Assembly: GCA_001051155.2 (NCBI GenBank)
Contig: JYIP02000004.1
Location: 3,218,383 to 3,282,382 of the forward strand
Length of the DNA stretch: 64,000 nt
Source: Chrysoporthe austroafricana
Lineage: Eukaryota > Ascomycota > Sordariomycetes > Diaporthales > Cryphonectriaceae
Direction: 5' to 3'
Below the pieces are notes generated by a model that was given only the letters and a program-made list of their open reading frames with translations, was not told the origin of the DNA and made no database searches. Every line of letters starts with the position of its first letter. Position 1 is the stretch's first letter. Positions 11,553-23,417 of this stretch are shown in pieces. The position numbers and the translations under genes are program-made.

Positions 11553-12179
11553 AGTCGCAGCTTGACGCGTCTGCAGACGCAAGTTTAGAAGCACGAAAGC
11601 CGAGCTGCGCGCAAGGCGCTCACATCCTAAAGCTCACAGGTCCCTAACTGCCGTCACTGAGCCTGCCTCAACACTTGGGTTGAGGGTGGCAATGCGGTTC
11701 CTGCAGGATGTGGTGTGATCGTCAAGAACGTCGGAAGCTGAAGATTGCGAGCTTCTGAACTGAGCTTCTTATGTTTCCAGCAAAATTTCTTAGCGAAGTT
11801 AGCGGGGCAATGGAACAAAGCGCCGATTTTCCGGTTGGTCGCGGCTGATTGGACCTGGAGACCTCGTTGACCCACCTAGGCCATGCCGACTGCTAAGTAC
11901 CCAGTATACACTCCCCGGGGACGACCTCCTTCATTATCCTTTTTTTTTTAAGAAAAGAGAGAAAGAACATTCTTTGAAGTAAGAAGAAGGTGGTGGAAGC
12001 AAGAGAAAAAGACGGCACATCGGAAAGGCAAAGGTATTCCTTAGATTGCCACAAACCTTTCAGGATCAACCAAGGCCTGCACCGACGGGGCTTGAACTGA
12101 GAAGCCACGGCTTATTGGTGTCGCCGATTCCACTACCAACCGTTACGAAAGCTTATATATATCGATCCAAGGGAATAGC
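11553..12179. promoter_or_regulatory. Divergent promoter region of TYR1 and the Ats1-like gene
   Basis: This 627-bp stretch separates two divergent start codons. It holds a CCAAT element on the minus strand (TGATTGGACC around 11848) and a TATATATAT run at about 12154-12162, only some 20 bp before the ATG of the downstream gene, which is too close to be a normal TATA box for that start. A T-run lies near 11941. Confidence 0.45.
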
Positions 12180-13322
12180 ATGGCCAGCCACACAGGAAGG
12201 ACACCCATTCTCTACGCCCTCGGCTCCAACGGATCAGGCCAACTCGGCATCGGCCACGACCAAGATGTCTCCATCCCGCGGCAGGTCCTCTTCCGGCCCA
12301 GCTCCGAGCCCACCGCCCCCATAGTCCGAGTTGCCGCTGGCGGAAACCACACGCTACTTCTCGCCGAGAATGGCAAGCTGTACTGGGCAGGAGACTCCTC
12401 CACGGGTGCTTGCGGACTTCTCACTCAAGACCAGAAGGACGCTGCCTCGAGGTTCGTTACGCAGGAGATAGCCCTACCCGTGGGTGGACAGGGCGCTTCG
12501 ATGGCGCCTGTGAAGCTCATAGCAGCCACTTGGGAGTCTTCCATAATCATCCAGTCTGATGCACAGGGTCGTGCTACCGTGGTCTCGACCTTCGGCGCCG
12601 GTCAGAAAGGGGAGCTAGGCCAGGGACAATTCGTCATCCGCACGCCTACGGTCTCACGAATCAAGGACTTTCCGCCGCCAAACACCGAAGTCGTGGACTT
12701 GTCAGCTTGCATGGGACATGTTGTCGCTGTTCTCAGCAACGGCGAGGTATGGGGTTGGGGCAACGGACGCAGGGGTCAGCTGGGTACCGGCATTGACGAG
12801 ATGATGCATGAGCCAAGGCGGGTGGAGGGAGTGAACTTTAAGGCCGTGAGGGCTGCATGTGGGAGGGAGTTCACGGCGTTGTTTGGAAGTCCAGAAATCG
12901 GTCAGGTGCGGGTCCTGGGTGTAGATAAGGCCGGTGTCAAATCTTCTGCTCCCGAACAGGTTGTGGGATGGAGAGATATTGGCGCCAGTTGGGGTGGCAT
13001 CTATATTTTGAAAGGCGATGGCACACTACTCAACTGGGGGAAAGATGATCATGGCCAACTGGCGCCAGTTGGGTTACCCAAGCTGGATAAGATTGCCATC
13101 GGTAGCGAGCACATTATTGCCATGACAGCGGATGGCGATGTGCTCTCTTGGGGTTGGGGTGAGCACGGCAACTGTGGACCTCAGGTCGAGAACAACGACG
13201 TCAAAGGACGTTGGAACACCATTGCTTCGAAGAAGTATATTCCGCCTGGTTCCGAGATTGCAGCTATTGGTGCTGGCTGCGCGACCAGCTGGATAAGCAT
13301 CGAGATGGCAAACCAGCCATAA
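12180..13322 (+). CDS. ATS1: Ats1-like RCC1-repeat protein (alpha-tubulin suppressor family)
   Basis: The single exon encodes 380 residues made almost wholly of RCC1-type repeats, which fold as a seven-bladed propeller. Repeat hallmarks recur: ALGSNGSGQLGIG at the N-terminus, WAGDSSTGACG, GAGQKGELGQGQ, VWGWGNGRRGQLG, LNWGKDDHGQLAP and SWGWGEHGNCGP. The N-terminal ALGSNG start and total length match yeast Ats1 and its fungal relatives, in which the protein is linked to microtubule regulation and, together with Kti proteins, to diphthamide and tRNA wobble-uridine modification. Specific function here is inferred from family. The start is the first ATG and begins directly with the repeat domain, so no targeting sequence is present. 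Confidence 0.85.
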   Translation: MASHTGRTPILYALGSNGSGQLGIGHDQDVSIPRQVLFRPSSEPTAPIVRVAAGGNHTLLLAENGKLYWAGDSSTGACGLLTQDQKDAASRFVTQEIALPVGGQGASMAPVKLIAATWESSIIIQSDAQGRATVVSTFGAGQKGELGQGQFVIRTPTVSRIKDFPPPNTEVVDLSACMGHVVAVLSNGEVWGWGNGRRGQLGTGIDEMMHEPRRVEGVNFKAVRAACGREFTALFGSPEIGQVRVLGVDKAGVKSSAPEQVVGWRDIGASWGGIYILKGDGTLLNWGKDDHGQLAPVGLPKLDKIAIGSEHIIAMTADGDVLSWGWGEHGNCGPQVENNDVKGRWNTIASKKYIPPGSEIAAIGAGCATSWISIEMANQP

Positions 13323-13417
13323 TCTCTCGCTACAACTTTGCGAGGTGCTTTTTCATGACAACAAATCTAGCCTCCACGGTATATGCTAACTCCAGCTGGG
13401 TATCTGACCACAAGAGG

Positions 13418-15081
13418 CTAGCTAGAGAAGAGGCCAAACTTGCGGACATCCGCCAGTCTCTGTGTAGGCTCCAGTGCTGATAGCAGGGTGTCTCCCTCGC
13501 CATCATTCTGCGCCACGCCATGGCTATTATTGTAGTAATTGCTGATCCGTATTGAAGATGCCTGCAACATTTGTCAACATACTGCAACAACCTATTTTCA
13601 GGGCTCCTTACCGGCTCAATACTGGCATCCCACTCAAGCAGAGCATGGTCATCCTCCTCATCATCTTCGTCAGGGTTTACAGGCTCCCACTGATCATCTT
13701 CATCAAGTTGAGGCATGAATAGAGATTCGGACTTCCACGTGGAAACTGGCTGTTGGAGAGGCGCTCGAATGTCAAACTGAGATGAACGTGGAGGATTGGG
13801 TCTTTGCGGGGGCGGCATGCGGGCATGCTGATCTTGTGGCTCCTGGGCCTTTTTCTGAAGGCTCGGCTGACGAGCTTGAGTGTTCACTGCGGAAGCAGGA
13901 CGACCAGAGGCAGATGCATCGAGAGCTGGCCTGGCCGCCTTGGTAGCGGCCTTGGGCTGACCCTTCCTCTGAGCAGCTGTGCTCTTCTCGTCAACAGTCA
14001 TTAAGATGAATTCACACAAAATGCCGTCACCGTTATACGAAACCTTCATCGGACGACCCGGTCTTGAGTATGCAGCACTAAGCTCATTGCTAGTCCAGTT
14101 GGCGTGCTGGAGGATGGCGCGGAAGTCTCTGACACTGATAATGATGTGGAGCTTCTCTGCCACCGCGATGTCGTCGAACTCGTCCATCTCCACCGCGATG
14201 GAGGTGTGCAGCGGTTTCTTAAGCACGGCTGCGTACGTGTCAGGTGAGGCTACAGGCTATCTTCAATCGTTGGGTTCCACATACCCTCATTGTTAATGCT
14301 GACCACCTTTTCAGTAAAGCACGTGAAGTTGACCACATTCTCGCCATCAGTATTGATGTCCAAGAGATCAATTCCCGGACCAAAGTGATCCATAAGCGAG
14401 CGTAGGGTGCGCGAATTAATGGTCCACCCGTGTATCGCCTCTGCCTTGTCGAACTTGGCATGGACTGGAGGCTTGGCCTCGAAGGAGAGTCGGTGTGTGG
14501 CCGTGATGCCTGAGTAGAGATTAGTGCCACGTGAGTGAGGTCAATCAGCATGTGCATACCGTTCCTGCAGTAGACCTTCGCGATGAAGCGGCTCTTCCTT
14601 CCTGGTCCATCGTCAATGGCGACGTCGCATCTCTCTATTGTTGTCACATTGTCACGATCTCTGGTCGGGTCACCTCCTGTGCGGCTGCGGAAGACAGCGG
14701 ACAGCGCCTGTCCCAGAAGTCAGAGTCGTGAGCACTTAGTATACCCGGGAGCGAACACACCTTGATGTATATCACACAGAAAAACCGCTCGCGATACTGC
14801 GCATTGCCTTCAAATGAGAATTGCGAGAAGAATCTATTCGCGGCAAAGGTGAAGGAGACATACGCCGACTTGGTAAGGTTGAGGGCAGTCAGAACCAACT
14901 ACGGATGGCCAACACGTTAGTTGATTCAAGATCAAACAGATCTGGTTGAATTTAGCATAGATGATACCTTATCCTTCTTGACCTCAAGAGAAACATCGTC
15001 GCTAAACTTGTGAATACACGTGAGGGCATCGTTGAAGGCGCCAACCCCCTCCTCACTGAGAGTGAAGTTGACGAGGGTCAT
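13418..15081 (-). CDS. rad9: Rad9-type subunit of the 9-1-1 checkpoint clamp
   Basis: This is the orthologue of fission yeast rad9 and human RAD9A (budding yeast DDC1), not of budding yeast RAD9. With Rad1 and Hus1 it forms the PCNA-like ring loaded at damaged DNA to activate ATR signalling. Six exons close in frame to 461 residues: 14968-15081, 14761-14898, 14560-14707, 14285-14509, 13612-14228 and 13418-13561. The clamp domain covers about residues 1-280: NFTLSEEGVGAFNDAL, SDDVSLEVKKDKLVLTALN, YVSFTFAANRFFSQF, WTINSRTLRSLMDHFGPG and GRPMKVSYNGDGILCEFILMT. The remaining ~180 residues form a disordered Gln/Pro/Ala tail with acidic DEDDEEDDHALLEWD near the end, where family members are phosphorylated. 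Upstream it diverges from the F-box-like gene. Confidence 0.9.
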
Positions 15082-15868
15082 GGCGATGCAGTGTCCCCTG
15101 GGCGAGGCCCGAAGATCAAATTTTGAACTGTTCCCCGAAAGTATGACTAGCTCTGAGGACACTCAATGGCCTTCATCACACTCTTTGTCTGCGAGGCAGT
15201 GTGGGCTTGGGTCCGGTACGATATGCCGGGAACATACAACGGGCTGTCTACCGCGAGCTCTAGATGCGTTGCGACGAGACTGTTCCAATAGGAAGGATTG
15301 AAGAGACTATTGTCAGCCCGTATTTATGAGAGATGATGACGGCGCTGCGCCCTTCTCCGAAGATTTTGATTCAGCCCAACGGCATCAAACAGGAGCCCGG
15401 GGAGTTGAAAGAGGAATTGATGTCTGTCGTCTTTGGGTGATGCAGGTCCGGACCCTGAGAGATCCAGGGTTTTAGCGGTTCTAGAACGCGTAGACGCGCC
15501 CAGTCCACTGCTTTAGGCCCCAGTTATTAAGGTACGAGCGTAAAGCTTCCCACCCCTGTCGGTACCTGCAATGACATCAACCGTCCAATCTCACTACCGT
15601 ACTACTTAGATGTCATCAGCATTTGCATTGAGTCGAGGTAAATAACAGCATCAATCTCGACTGCTTTCATCACAATCTCCTCTTATACCAGCCTTTGCGA
15701 AAAGTCAGCACTGGCCGCCTTATCGATGCTCGCTAATTGAAGCTTGTTGCAACATCCCTTGACGCGTTTGCTGTGAGCGGTACTTACGCGACTGCTACTC
15801 ACGCATTGTGTTGCGTCTACAAACGGATTCGACCCTGTGCCCGTAATACGACGCTCTCTAAATCCAAC
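15082..15868. other. Divergent interval between rad9 and the F-box-like gene
   Basis: No gene can be supported. The interval separates two divergent start codons and must contain both promoters. I see no strong TATA element. Confidence 0.45.
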
Positions 15869-17753
15869 ATGAGCCAAGATACACCACAGGAGATCTGGTG
15901 GCTCGTATGCCAAGAGCTCCAGAAGCAACAGGACGCCAGGAGTCTCTTCAATGCCGCCCTCGTCTGCGAGAGCTGGGCAAGTCACGCGCTGCCGCTGCTG
16001 TATAGGTATGTGAATACCACCAAGTCTGCCGGACTCGCAAGCTGACAAGCACCTTAGCATTCATGATTCTGCGGGCTCGGACGATGTTGGAACAACAATA
16101 AAAGGAAAATACATGTGGGCCGGCATGTGGCGGTCCATCATCCTGTCCAGCATCGGAGTGACGCAGTATCCGTATTGTCTATGGCTGAAGTCACTCGGGC
16201 TTAGCGATCTCGAACAACTGCTGCGTGACGTTGCAACAAATCCAGGCTTAAGGCCCAAGTTCTTTGAGGGCTCCATGAAGGAGTTTGAGATCCTCAGCGA
16301 ATCCAGCAAGACCAGCCGCGGCAGACCCATTCTAGAGTGGCAGAAGATCATCGAGAAAGTTGGCGATACGGTCACGAAGTTTGCCAAAGATGCGGCTGAC
16401 GAAGAAAACAAGATTGTGCAGCTTACCAGCCTCGAGGGTGCAAACCTGCCAACTTCGTTGCTGTCCGTGTGGACATCGCGATTGTCAACTCTGACAACCC
16501 TCTCAATCCGAGACGGCTCTGTCCTCACAGAAGAGGTTGCAACTTCCATACGCGACCACTGTCCTTCCTTCAGGGACCTGACGTGTTACCACATCCGAGG
16601 GCAGACCGTGGATGAAAACATGTCTGCTTTCTTTCGCAATCTGAAGGCGAACTCGCTTCAAAATTTCGCCGTTCTCAGCTCAAACGAGATTGGCTACGAC
16701 ACACTCGACGGCCTCATGGAGCACTCGAAATCTTTGCGAATTCTGACTCTCTCGAGCCTACAGAACACATCTCTACCCTTTCTTCATCTCTTGAACAAGT
16801 GCCATTACCTTGAGTCACTCTCGATAGAGTCCAGCACGCCCTTGCCACCGAGCACCTGGGCTTCGGACGACAAGGATCCTCTCGTCGAGGTCTCGGCGTG
16901 GCTAAAGGAGTGCAAATACTTGCGGAAACTCGACATTATGAATCTTGGAGGCGCAAGCACCCTCCTCTCTGAGGTTCTGAAATCGCCGACCTTGCGGCTC
17001 AAGGACCTTGAAGTCAAACTGGTTGACGATGATGAGGCATTTTATACTGCGCTTGGCAATCAGACCGACCTTGAGAGTTTCATGTTCCGTTCAGTTGTCG
17101 AGATCATAGACAATAACGGCGTGAGGCACGACACGTTTATGGATTCTATATGCTCTTGCAGGAAACTAAATTACATGGATATCATGCAAAACGAACATAT
17201 CCAATTGAGCCCGGCCGACCTGGGTCAGATCAAGGAGTCACTTCCTGACCTGGAGTCACTCAGCTTCGAAGGCGAATGTACGTAATACACCTGAGATTGT
17301 TCTGATCTTCAGCTGTCTCGAGGGCGGAGTATCTCCACCCGGACTGATTGAGGGTGACCTACTTGCCATAAGATAGGATCAGACAACAGCTCTCTCTATT
17401 CTACCTCCTTCCCCCCCGGCAAAACAAGTCGTATGATAAATTAACAGATGATAGGGCTAACGGATGATATTTGGCCGCCACTACTGGGCATGACTTCCTT
17501 GACAACCATAAACATCAACGGTCTATCTGGATTCACCTTCGGCGGAGTTAGGTCCTTCCTCGAGGAAGTGGCGGCGAGCGGGTCCCGACACGGCTTCCGC
17601 CTCTACATTATGAATCAGTACGGCGAGCACAAAATCACGACTACTCAACAAGATGAACTCTCCAAGTTGGCCGCCAAGATCCCAGGTGGAAGCCTGGAGT
17701 TTTCATATTGGCGGGACCCTTCAGAGGACGAGATGTCGGACCTTTCTGACTGA
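15869..17753 (+). CDS. F-box-like protein with leucine-rich-repeat-like C-terminus
   Basis: Three exons (15869-16005, 16058-17277, 17455-17753) give 551 residues. The N-terminal ~45 residues (TPQEIWWLVCQELQ ... NAALVCESW ... LPLLYR) fit the degenerate F-box common in filamentous fungi, which docks on Skp1 of an SCF ubiquitin ligase. The rest holds repeated leucine-spaced segments such as LTTLSIRDGS, LRILTLSSLQ, LESLSIESST and LRKLDIMNLGG, consistent with an irregular LRR solenoid, and ends in an acidic SEDEMSDLSD tail. The second intron is 177 nt. Its donor GTACGT and acceptor GATAG join GAAT to GGCTAAC and create a tryptophan in good context. An alternative acceptor at 17447 breaks phase. 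Substrate and pathway are unknown. Confidence 0.68.
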
Positions 17754-18261
17754 AAAGGCTGCCACTCACCGCGGCTGGGAGCTATATGTCATTTCAGATG
17801 GCTGAAATACTCTTACTAGTCTGGATTAACGGGAAATTTCATTGTCAGGGAGCGCATACGGACAAATAAAAGCTGATTCTGATAACAAGCTCGTCTAGGC
17901 AGGATACGCAGCGACGTGTTTGCAAACCGGAGCTGAATTCGACGCTAGTCAAGCGAAAGATCTAGCTGGTGGAGTCTCGAGGAGTGTCATAGTCTTAATT
18001 TGGTGTCAAAAAAAGGGCAGCTGGGAAATGTTGTTCGGTTGGAAGGGATGACGGCGCAAGCGCCCACAGTCGGGGCGAGGCAAGGTGTACTGGAGGAGGC
18101 CTTAGGCCAGGAGATGATGGACGACGGATGACTTAAAATATTGGTGTTGGGGCAGGGAGGTTGTTCATGAATCTCCCATACCTTGTACGATATGTTATAT
18201 ACTAATACGAACACTATTTCCATCCGTCTACCCGAACTTGTCTCTCGTCGACGTCAACAAC
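17754..18261. other. Convergent interval, nothing recognised
   Basis: The stretch lies between the 3' ends of the F-box-like gene and the small minus-strand gene. No supported coding sequence or repeat is visible. Confidence 0.45.
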
Positions 18262-18732
18262 TCAGACGCTCCGCCAGCCAATCCCCAACCTCTCGCTCCC
18301 AGGCCCATACCTCGCGTTTGACATACCCAGCACCATCGGCTCCTTGGGCCCGTCACGGTGCTGGATACCTCGCGAAAGCACACAGTGGCCCTTCTCATCA
18401 TCAGGGAGGTAAGCTGGCAGGAACCCACCAAGCTCGATCTCACCCGCGGCCCAACCCCCAAAGCCGGCTGCCTCCGGCTCCCGCAAGACGTACGCATTGT
18501 TCCGGCACTCCCACCCGCAGTAGTCGTCCGAGTAAAGTGTCCAGATGTTGCCGGGCCGCGGATCACAGTCTTCGGGCAAGTCGAAGGGGATCTTGGAGAG
18601 GTTCTCGGGCTCCCAGGCCTCGGGCTCGGTAATGCGCATCAGCTGGGACAGCACGGCGGTGCAGCTAGCGTAGGACAGAAGGGTCGGAGGTGGATGCCCG
18701 CAGAGGGGGATCTGTTGGATGTAGATGCACAT
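18262..18732 (-). CDS. Small hypothetical protein, 156 residues
   Basis: I do not recognise the family. The frame runs from ATG at 18732 without introns and begins MCIYIQQIPLCGH, a Cys/His-spaced opening that I associate with short conserved proteins of filamentous fungi, though I could not search it. A central segment carries two cysteines (DDYCGWECRNN) and acidic residues, then a Gly/Ala-rich part. There is no signal peptide or membrane segment. Amino-acid composition is balanced and unlike the Arg/Ser/Pro-rich noise frames around it, which is the main argument that it is real. It could be a metal-binding module, but nothing shows that directly. Confidence 0.5.
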   Translation of the reverse strand: MCIYIQQIPLCGHPPPTLLSYASCTAVLSQLMRITEPEAWEPENLSKIPFDLPEDCDPRPGNIWTLYSDDYCGWECRNNAYVLREPEAAGFGGWAAGEIELGGFLPAYLPDDEKGHCVLSRGIQHRDGPKEPMVLGMSNARYGPGSERLGIGWRSV

Positions 18733-19899
18733 GGTCGGGGGTTGAGGATGGGGCAGGCGCGGTCTGGGCGACTGTTGACTGCCAAGAGGTGAGATTCAGG
18801 ATCGCTTAAGGGTACGGCGGAGTGGTTGAGCAGACGAGGTAAACTTGTCGCGCTCGAGTGGCTGGCCTTGGGATTTGAACGTGCGCTACTGGCAGGATGA
18901 TCCGTTGTTCGATAGAGGAAAGCTCTTCATGGCACAGGATTTCTCATGTTGCGTCTGGGGGTGGAGTGGTCTCCTGTTTAAATCACCAGCTGTGAAGCTC
19001 TCGCCGCGACCAGCCCGAAACATACTCCAGACAGACGAGCCGTCGTTACCGGTCTCCAAACAGTTTTCATGCAAAACTCTACGACGACCCTCTCCGTCGC
19101 AATCATGGGGTAGGCGGACACGCAGACGAAGTGAGATGTTCACGTTCTGAGGTGTCTCAAGGTGATTGAACAAGCTGTTTCGGGAGATGTCACCATGGTA
19201 AGATGATTTCACGGGGGAATTACTCGAGGCTTCCGGCGAAACGAGAGGAAGAGTGACGCCATGAGGCCTGGGTAAGCAGCACTGGTGAGGGGACGAGCGA
19301 CGTGGTAATGTGATGATCAACTATGGGAGCGGAGCAGGCCGGAGAGAGGGCAAGGAAACTTCAGACGGCAAACTCCCATCGGACAAACTAAAGAAGCCAG
19401 GCAGGAGGAGCAACTGCTGGCCAGATCCTCTTACACCCGAGGCTTGGAGACCGTGTGCAAATTCAACAAACCTGGCAAGCTCACCACCGGACCGTGCCTT
19501 TAGGAAAAAGGATCGATGCAGAAATAGGAAAGTCTCACGAGCATTCCCAGAGCTCTGTCTCTGTACAACGCCGTGGAACCGCCTTGAGCCTCAATCTGCA
19601 GGTCAGCGTGGGGGACGAGCTGTCACACAAAGTTTATTGGCCAAAACCAGTGATTCAGAAGACAAGTGGGTATCTGATCAATTTGCCTAGGGGACTGCGA
19701 AGACGAAGTCAAATGAAACGGATCTTGCCGCGGAGAAATGAGGAAATAAACTCATCCCAACCTAATGTCACAATGTTTCGTTCCCCAAGTATTGCGCCCG
19801 CGCCCATCCCATGCTTGTTTACTTTCCAAGGTGCCTACATTACCGGTGATACCTTTCCAAATATATCCAGACACGCGAGATTCCACGCCATGCATTCGT
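18733..19899. other. 1.2-kb intergenic stretch
   Basis: No gene is supported. Overlapping frames on both strands look random. A tRNA-like patch near 18815-18875 was examined and rejected. The right part is the 3' flank of the alkaline phosphatase gene. Confidence 0.45.
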
Positions 19900-21761
19900 C
19901 TAGTCGAGCCAATACGCCGGGCCCTCTTCCATTTCAAAACCCATCTGCGCCATCGCATCATCAGATGAGATGCTAGCAAGCGACCGCTCCCAATCTATTT
20001 TCTCCTTCAGCTCCTTGGTGACCGCATCGGTATCGACACTCAAATACTTCCTCAGGAATTTTCCAATGTCTGTATTTTCGACGTTTTTGTGGAGGTCTTC
20101 GGCATAGGGTCCTCCCGACGAGTAGATGTTCACATCAACAGCCGAGTGGCCATGCGTGCTCCAGCCAACCCTGGCGCGTTGGCTGATCATCTTCGAGAAG
20201 GTATAGAGGGCATGATCGGGGTCGGAGACCAGCTTCTTGAGCTCGGAGTCCCGCGCGTTGGTGATTCCTAGGCCAGGGATCACGAGGTTGGTGTTGATCC
20301 AGTCCTGAAGTTCGATTTGCGCGACAGGGTCGGAGCTGATTGCCTGGAGGTGATCGTACAGCTTTCGCGTCAGGTGCACAGTAGACGCGTTGGCCTTAGC
20401 CAGCACCGATGGGTGCCAGTTGTAGACTGGCAGTTCGGCACTTTGTGATTCTGCGAACTGTCAGATACAATCCATCTCTTGGGACGTTTGATGAGTGCTT
20501 ACGCCACGCCGTAGCAAGACCACCAGTCTCGTGGTCGCTGGTGGCCACAAGAAGACTCTCGGTCTCGCTGTTTTCAACGAAATCCACGACGGCCTTGAAT
20601 GTCTTGTCGTACTCAATGACCTCCTGTACCTGGGCAGCGGGATCGTTGAAGTGTCCTGCGTGGTCAATACGGCTGCCCTCGATCATGAGGAAGAACCCCT
20701 GTTTACTGTCCTTAGTCGCCAGCTCAAGAGCGCGTAGCGCCGTTGTTGCCATCTCGCTCAGGCTCGGGTACACGTCAGCCATGTGCCGGCGATCGATTTC
20801 AAAGGGCACGTCATTGCCGGCAAACAGACCCATCAAGGGGAGAGAGACATTCTCCCCAGCCCACAAGTCGTCAAAGCCAGCGCGGCTGTCCAGGTACGTC
20901 CATCCATGCTTCTCCTGTGCGATCCCAGCCACGTCCACGTCGTCCAGCCGACAGCTCCCGTCAGTCGTGTTGGGAAGAAAGTGGCATCGTCCACCGCCGA
21001 GCATGATATCCACTACCCGGCCCAGGGCACCTTCACCGATCTCCTGCAGCGCGATCTCGTTCTCCTGTTCCCTCAAGTTCACATGACTCGCAAAGCATGC
21101 GGGCGTAGCATCCGTGATATCAGTCGTGACCACGAGCCCAGTCTTGTATCCGGCCTTCTTCGCCGCCTCCAGCACCGACCCGCAGGGCGAGAAATCCGGC
21201 AGCACCGCAATGGCCCCGTTGTAAGTTTTCTGCCCGCACGAGAAGGCCGTCGCACCGGCCGCGGAGTCTGTGACCAGCCTATTGCTCGAACGCGTGCGAC
21301 TTGTCCCCCAAAAATGCTTATCCAGCGTCAAGGTGTCGTCGTATTCCAGGCCCTCCACCAGCTGCCGATAGGATCTTGTCAAAGACAGCGTAGCGGGCCC
21401 CATCCCATCCGACACCATGAATATGAGGTTTCGCTTGCCCGCCGGCTTATCAAAGTGGCCCGTCTGTTGGTTGTGCTGTAGCATTGCCGCGAGCACAATG
21501 ATAACGGCGGTTGCCAGAAGCGCCCAGATGAAGAGGATGATCTCGCGCAGGCGGGTGGACCATCCCTCGCGGTTGGGAGATTCGCCGCGGATCGCGCTGT
21601 CCTCTGCTTCGGCTCGCTCGTCGGATCGGGCAGAGTCGATTGACCGCCGTGAGGCGGCCAACAATGGGGTACGGTCGGACGGCTGACGGAGGATGGGCAC
21701 GCTGTCAGTATTCGCCAGGCGCGCGTCGAGTTCTTGATCGTCTTTGTTTGGAACTTACCAT
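19900..21761 (-). CDS. PHO8: Vacuolar-type repressible alkaline phosphatase
   Basis: The 577-residue product matches yeast Pho8, a type II membrane phosphomonoesterase of the vacuole lumen that releases phosphate from many esters. Three exons close in frame: 21759-21761 (the ATG alone), 20503-21682 and 19900-20450. The first intron runs GTAAGT...CGTCAG with a TACTGAC-like branch site and gives the N-terminus MPSDRTPLLAASRRS; without it the upstream frame hits a stop. A charged cytosolic tail precedes one membrane span (about residues 48-70). Catalytic and metal residues are present: D93 in VSDGMG, Ser141 in VTDSAAGATAF, SRIDHAGH, ATSDHETGG and the late His in GWSTHGHSA. Two Asn-X-Ser/Thr sites lie in the lumenal part. 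Identity is confident; the first-exon model is strong but unproven. Confidence 0.92.
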
Positions 21762-22426
21762 GGCCTCCGATGTCCTGGTCGTCTCTCTGTTCGCCGAGCG
21801 CGCAGTCGAGAGCTGGAGAAGAGCTCAGGGTTCGAGAGGATGGTGAAAGCGAGTGCGTAGTAGGTGATGCGTGCCTATCGCTGCGGCATCCAATTAGCAC
21901 TTGGGCGTTCCAGCTTACAGGAGTGTGAGGTCTCGTTGTGGGGTTCCAACGATAGTCGGTGGATCCTGTCAGTGCTGCATACAGCTGTAATACTTACATC
22001 ACAGTGCATCCCGCCACTGGTCCCATGCTAGCTAGCATCACAAGGCCAGAGGGTGGGGGACCCTGGGCCAGCCAATCAACTTATACGTGTTGCACTGCCG
22101 TACTCCACACGAACGTCGCCATGACCTACTGACCAGCTCTCGTGCAATCAAATCCGCCCGGAGGCAGTCACTATATGAGGACGCAGTGCTCTTTAATATC
22201 ATCACGAGCGTCTGACCTCAAAGTTGCCTTCGCCTCTGAGACAATACAGGGAGGCCTCATAGGCCGTCCGTCTACACCCACACACCCACTATATCCCCTT
22301 TGGATTTGAGTGATCTATCGCTGGGTTCACATACTGTATACGATATAAGGCCTGGAGCATCGCATCTTCGACCTTGGCTTGCCGGTCTAACTCTAATTGC
22401 TAAATATACTACGTAGAAATGTTATG
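21762..22426. other. Alkaline phosphatase upstream region and SDR 3' flank
   Basis: No coding sequence is supported. The part near 21762 holds the leader and promoter of the phosphatase gene. The part near 22400 is A/T-richer and is the 3' flank of the dehydrogenase gene. Confidence 0.45.
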
Positions 22427-23417
22427 CTAAAGTGGCTCCAAGCCTTCGAGTTGCTTCTCTGTCCACTCCCACAGTCTCTCAGATAATTCTTTGCTCTCCA
22501 CCATCTTCGAAGCCCCCTTTGTCTTCCCAACAGGCTCGTAATATGCTCCATTGGCCAACTTGTCTCTGTCAGTCACCGCCGCCCACAACGTGTTGTAAGC
22601 CCCGTCTCGGGCACTCTTCTGCGCAAACGCGGTGGCCTGAAATAGGTATTTTGCCGCCGACGGCTTTGTGCTAGCTAGCAAGCCTGTCTTCACAACGCCG
22701 GGGTGAATAGACACCCATAAAATCTCAGGATAGTGTCTCGCCATGCCCTTGCACAGCAAGATCTGGGCGAGCTTACTCTGTCCGTACCTCGCGAATTCGC
22801 CCTTGACAGCATCGGGACTCTTCAGAGTGTCGAACAGGACACCGCCCGCAGGCGCGAAGTTATGGCCGTGGCTCGAGACGTACACGAGCCTGACTTCCGC
22901 GCCAGAAGCAGCCCTACGCAGCATAAGTGGGAGGAGGAGGCGCAGCATGACAGCGTGGCCCATGTAGTTGGTACCCCACTGGCGTTCCCAGCCTTCGCTA
23001 GTGAGACCGGGCGGCGTCGCCATGATGCCCGCGTTCGCGATGAAGATGTCGAGGTGGGAGGGTATGAAGTGCTCCGCGAGAGCTGCGCGGATGTTTTCCC
23101 GCGGGGAGGCAAGGTCGATGGGGATGAAGGTGAGCTGCGTGGACGAGGCGGCGGCGAGGCCTCGAACTTGAGAGATGATGGCGGTAGCCGCCGAGGCGTT
23201 GCGGCCGGTGAAGTAGATGTGTGATGGGTTGTGGCGGGTCAGAGCAAGGACTGTCTCGCGAGCTATGCCTGAGGTGCCTGAGAATTTGTCAGTTGTGGTT
23301 CAAGAACTGATTACTGTGTTCTAGAATGAGGTCTGGGATGGCCTTCGTACCCCCTGTGACGAGAATAATTTTGCCTAAGAGGCTGGGTATGTCTCTTTCA
23401 GGTGTGAAGCTAGGCAT
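22427..23417 (-). CDS. Short-chain dehydrogenase/reductase (retinol dehydrogenase-like SDR)
   Basis: Two exons (23351-23417 and 22427-23277) encode a 305-residue classical SDR. The intron sits inside the cofactor loop and splicing creates TGGTSGIA (residues 21-28). Other motifs are NAGIM after DIFIAN, and the catalytic Y187-x-x-x-K191 in RYGQSKLAQ, preceded by YVSSHGHNF with the catalytic serine. PGVVKTGLL follows, as in the WW-oxidoreductase/retinol-dehydrogenase-like group abundant in fungi. The enzyme is soluble, with no signal peptide or membrane helix. Substrate cannot be told from sequence: this group in fungi is broad and often linked to detoxification or secondary metabolism, but no biosynthetic cluster surrounds it. 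Confidence 0.87.

Noticed and set aside
12075..12150. tRNA-like segment on the minus strand with a T-arm-like AGTTCAAGCCCC
   Set aside because: The 3' part resembles a T arm, but no 5' strand complements the acceptor bases, and the D and anticodon arms cannot be folded.
13418..15081. Naming this gene after budding yeast RAD9
   Set aside because: That protein is a BRCT/Tudor adaptor; the clamp fold here matches fission yeast Rad9 and budding yeast Ddc1.
18808..18885. tRNA-Ser-like start GGCGGAGTGGTTGAGCAG with a nearby GGATTTGAAC
   Set aside because: The two pieces are on opposite strands and no cloverleaf forms.
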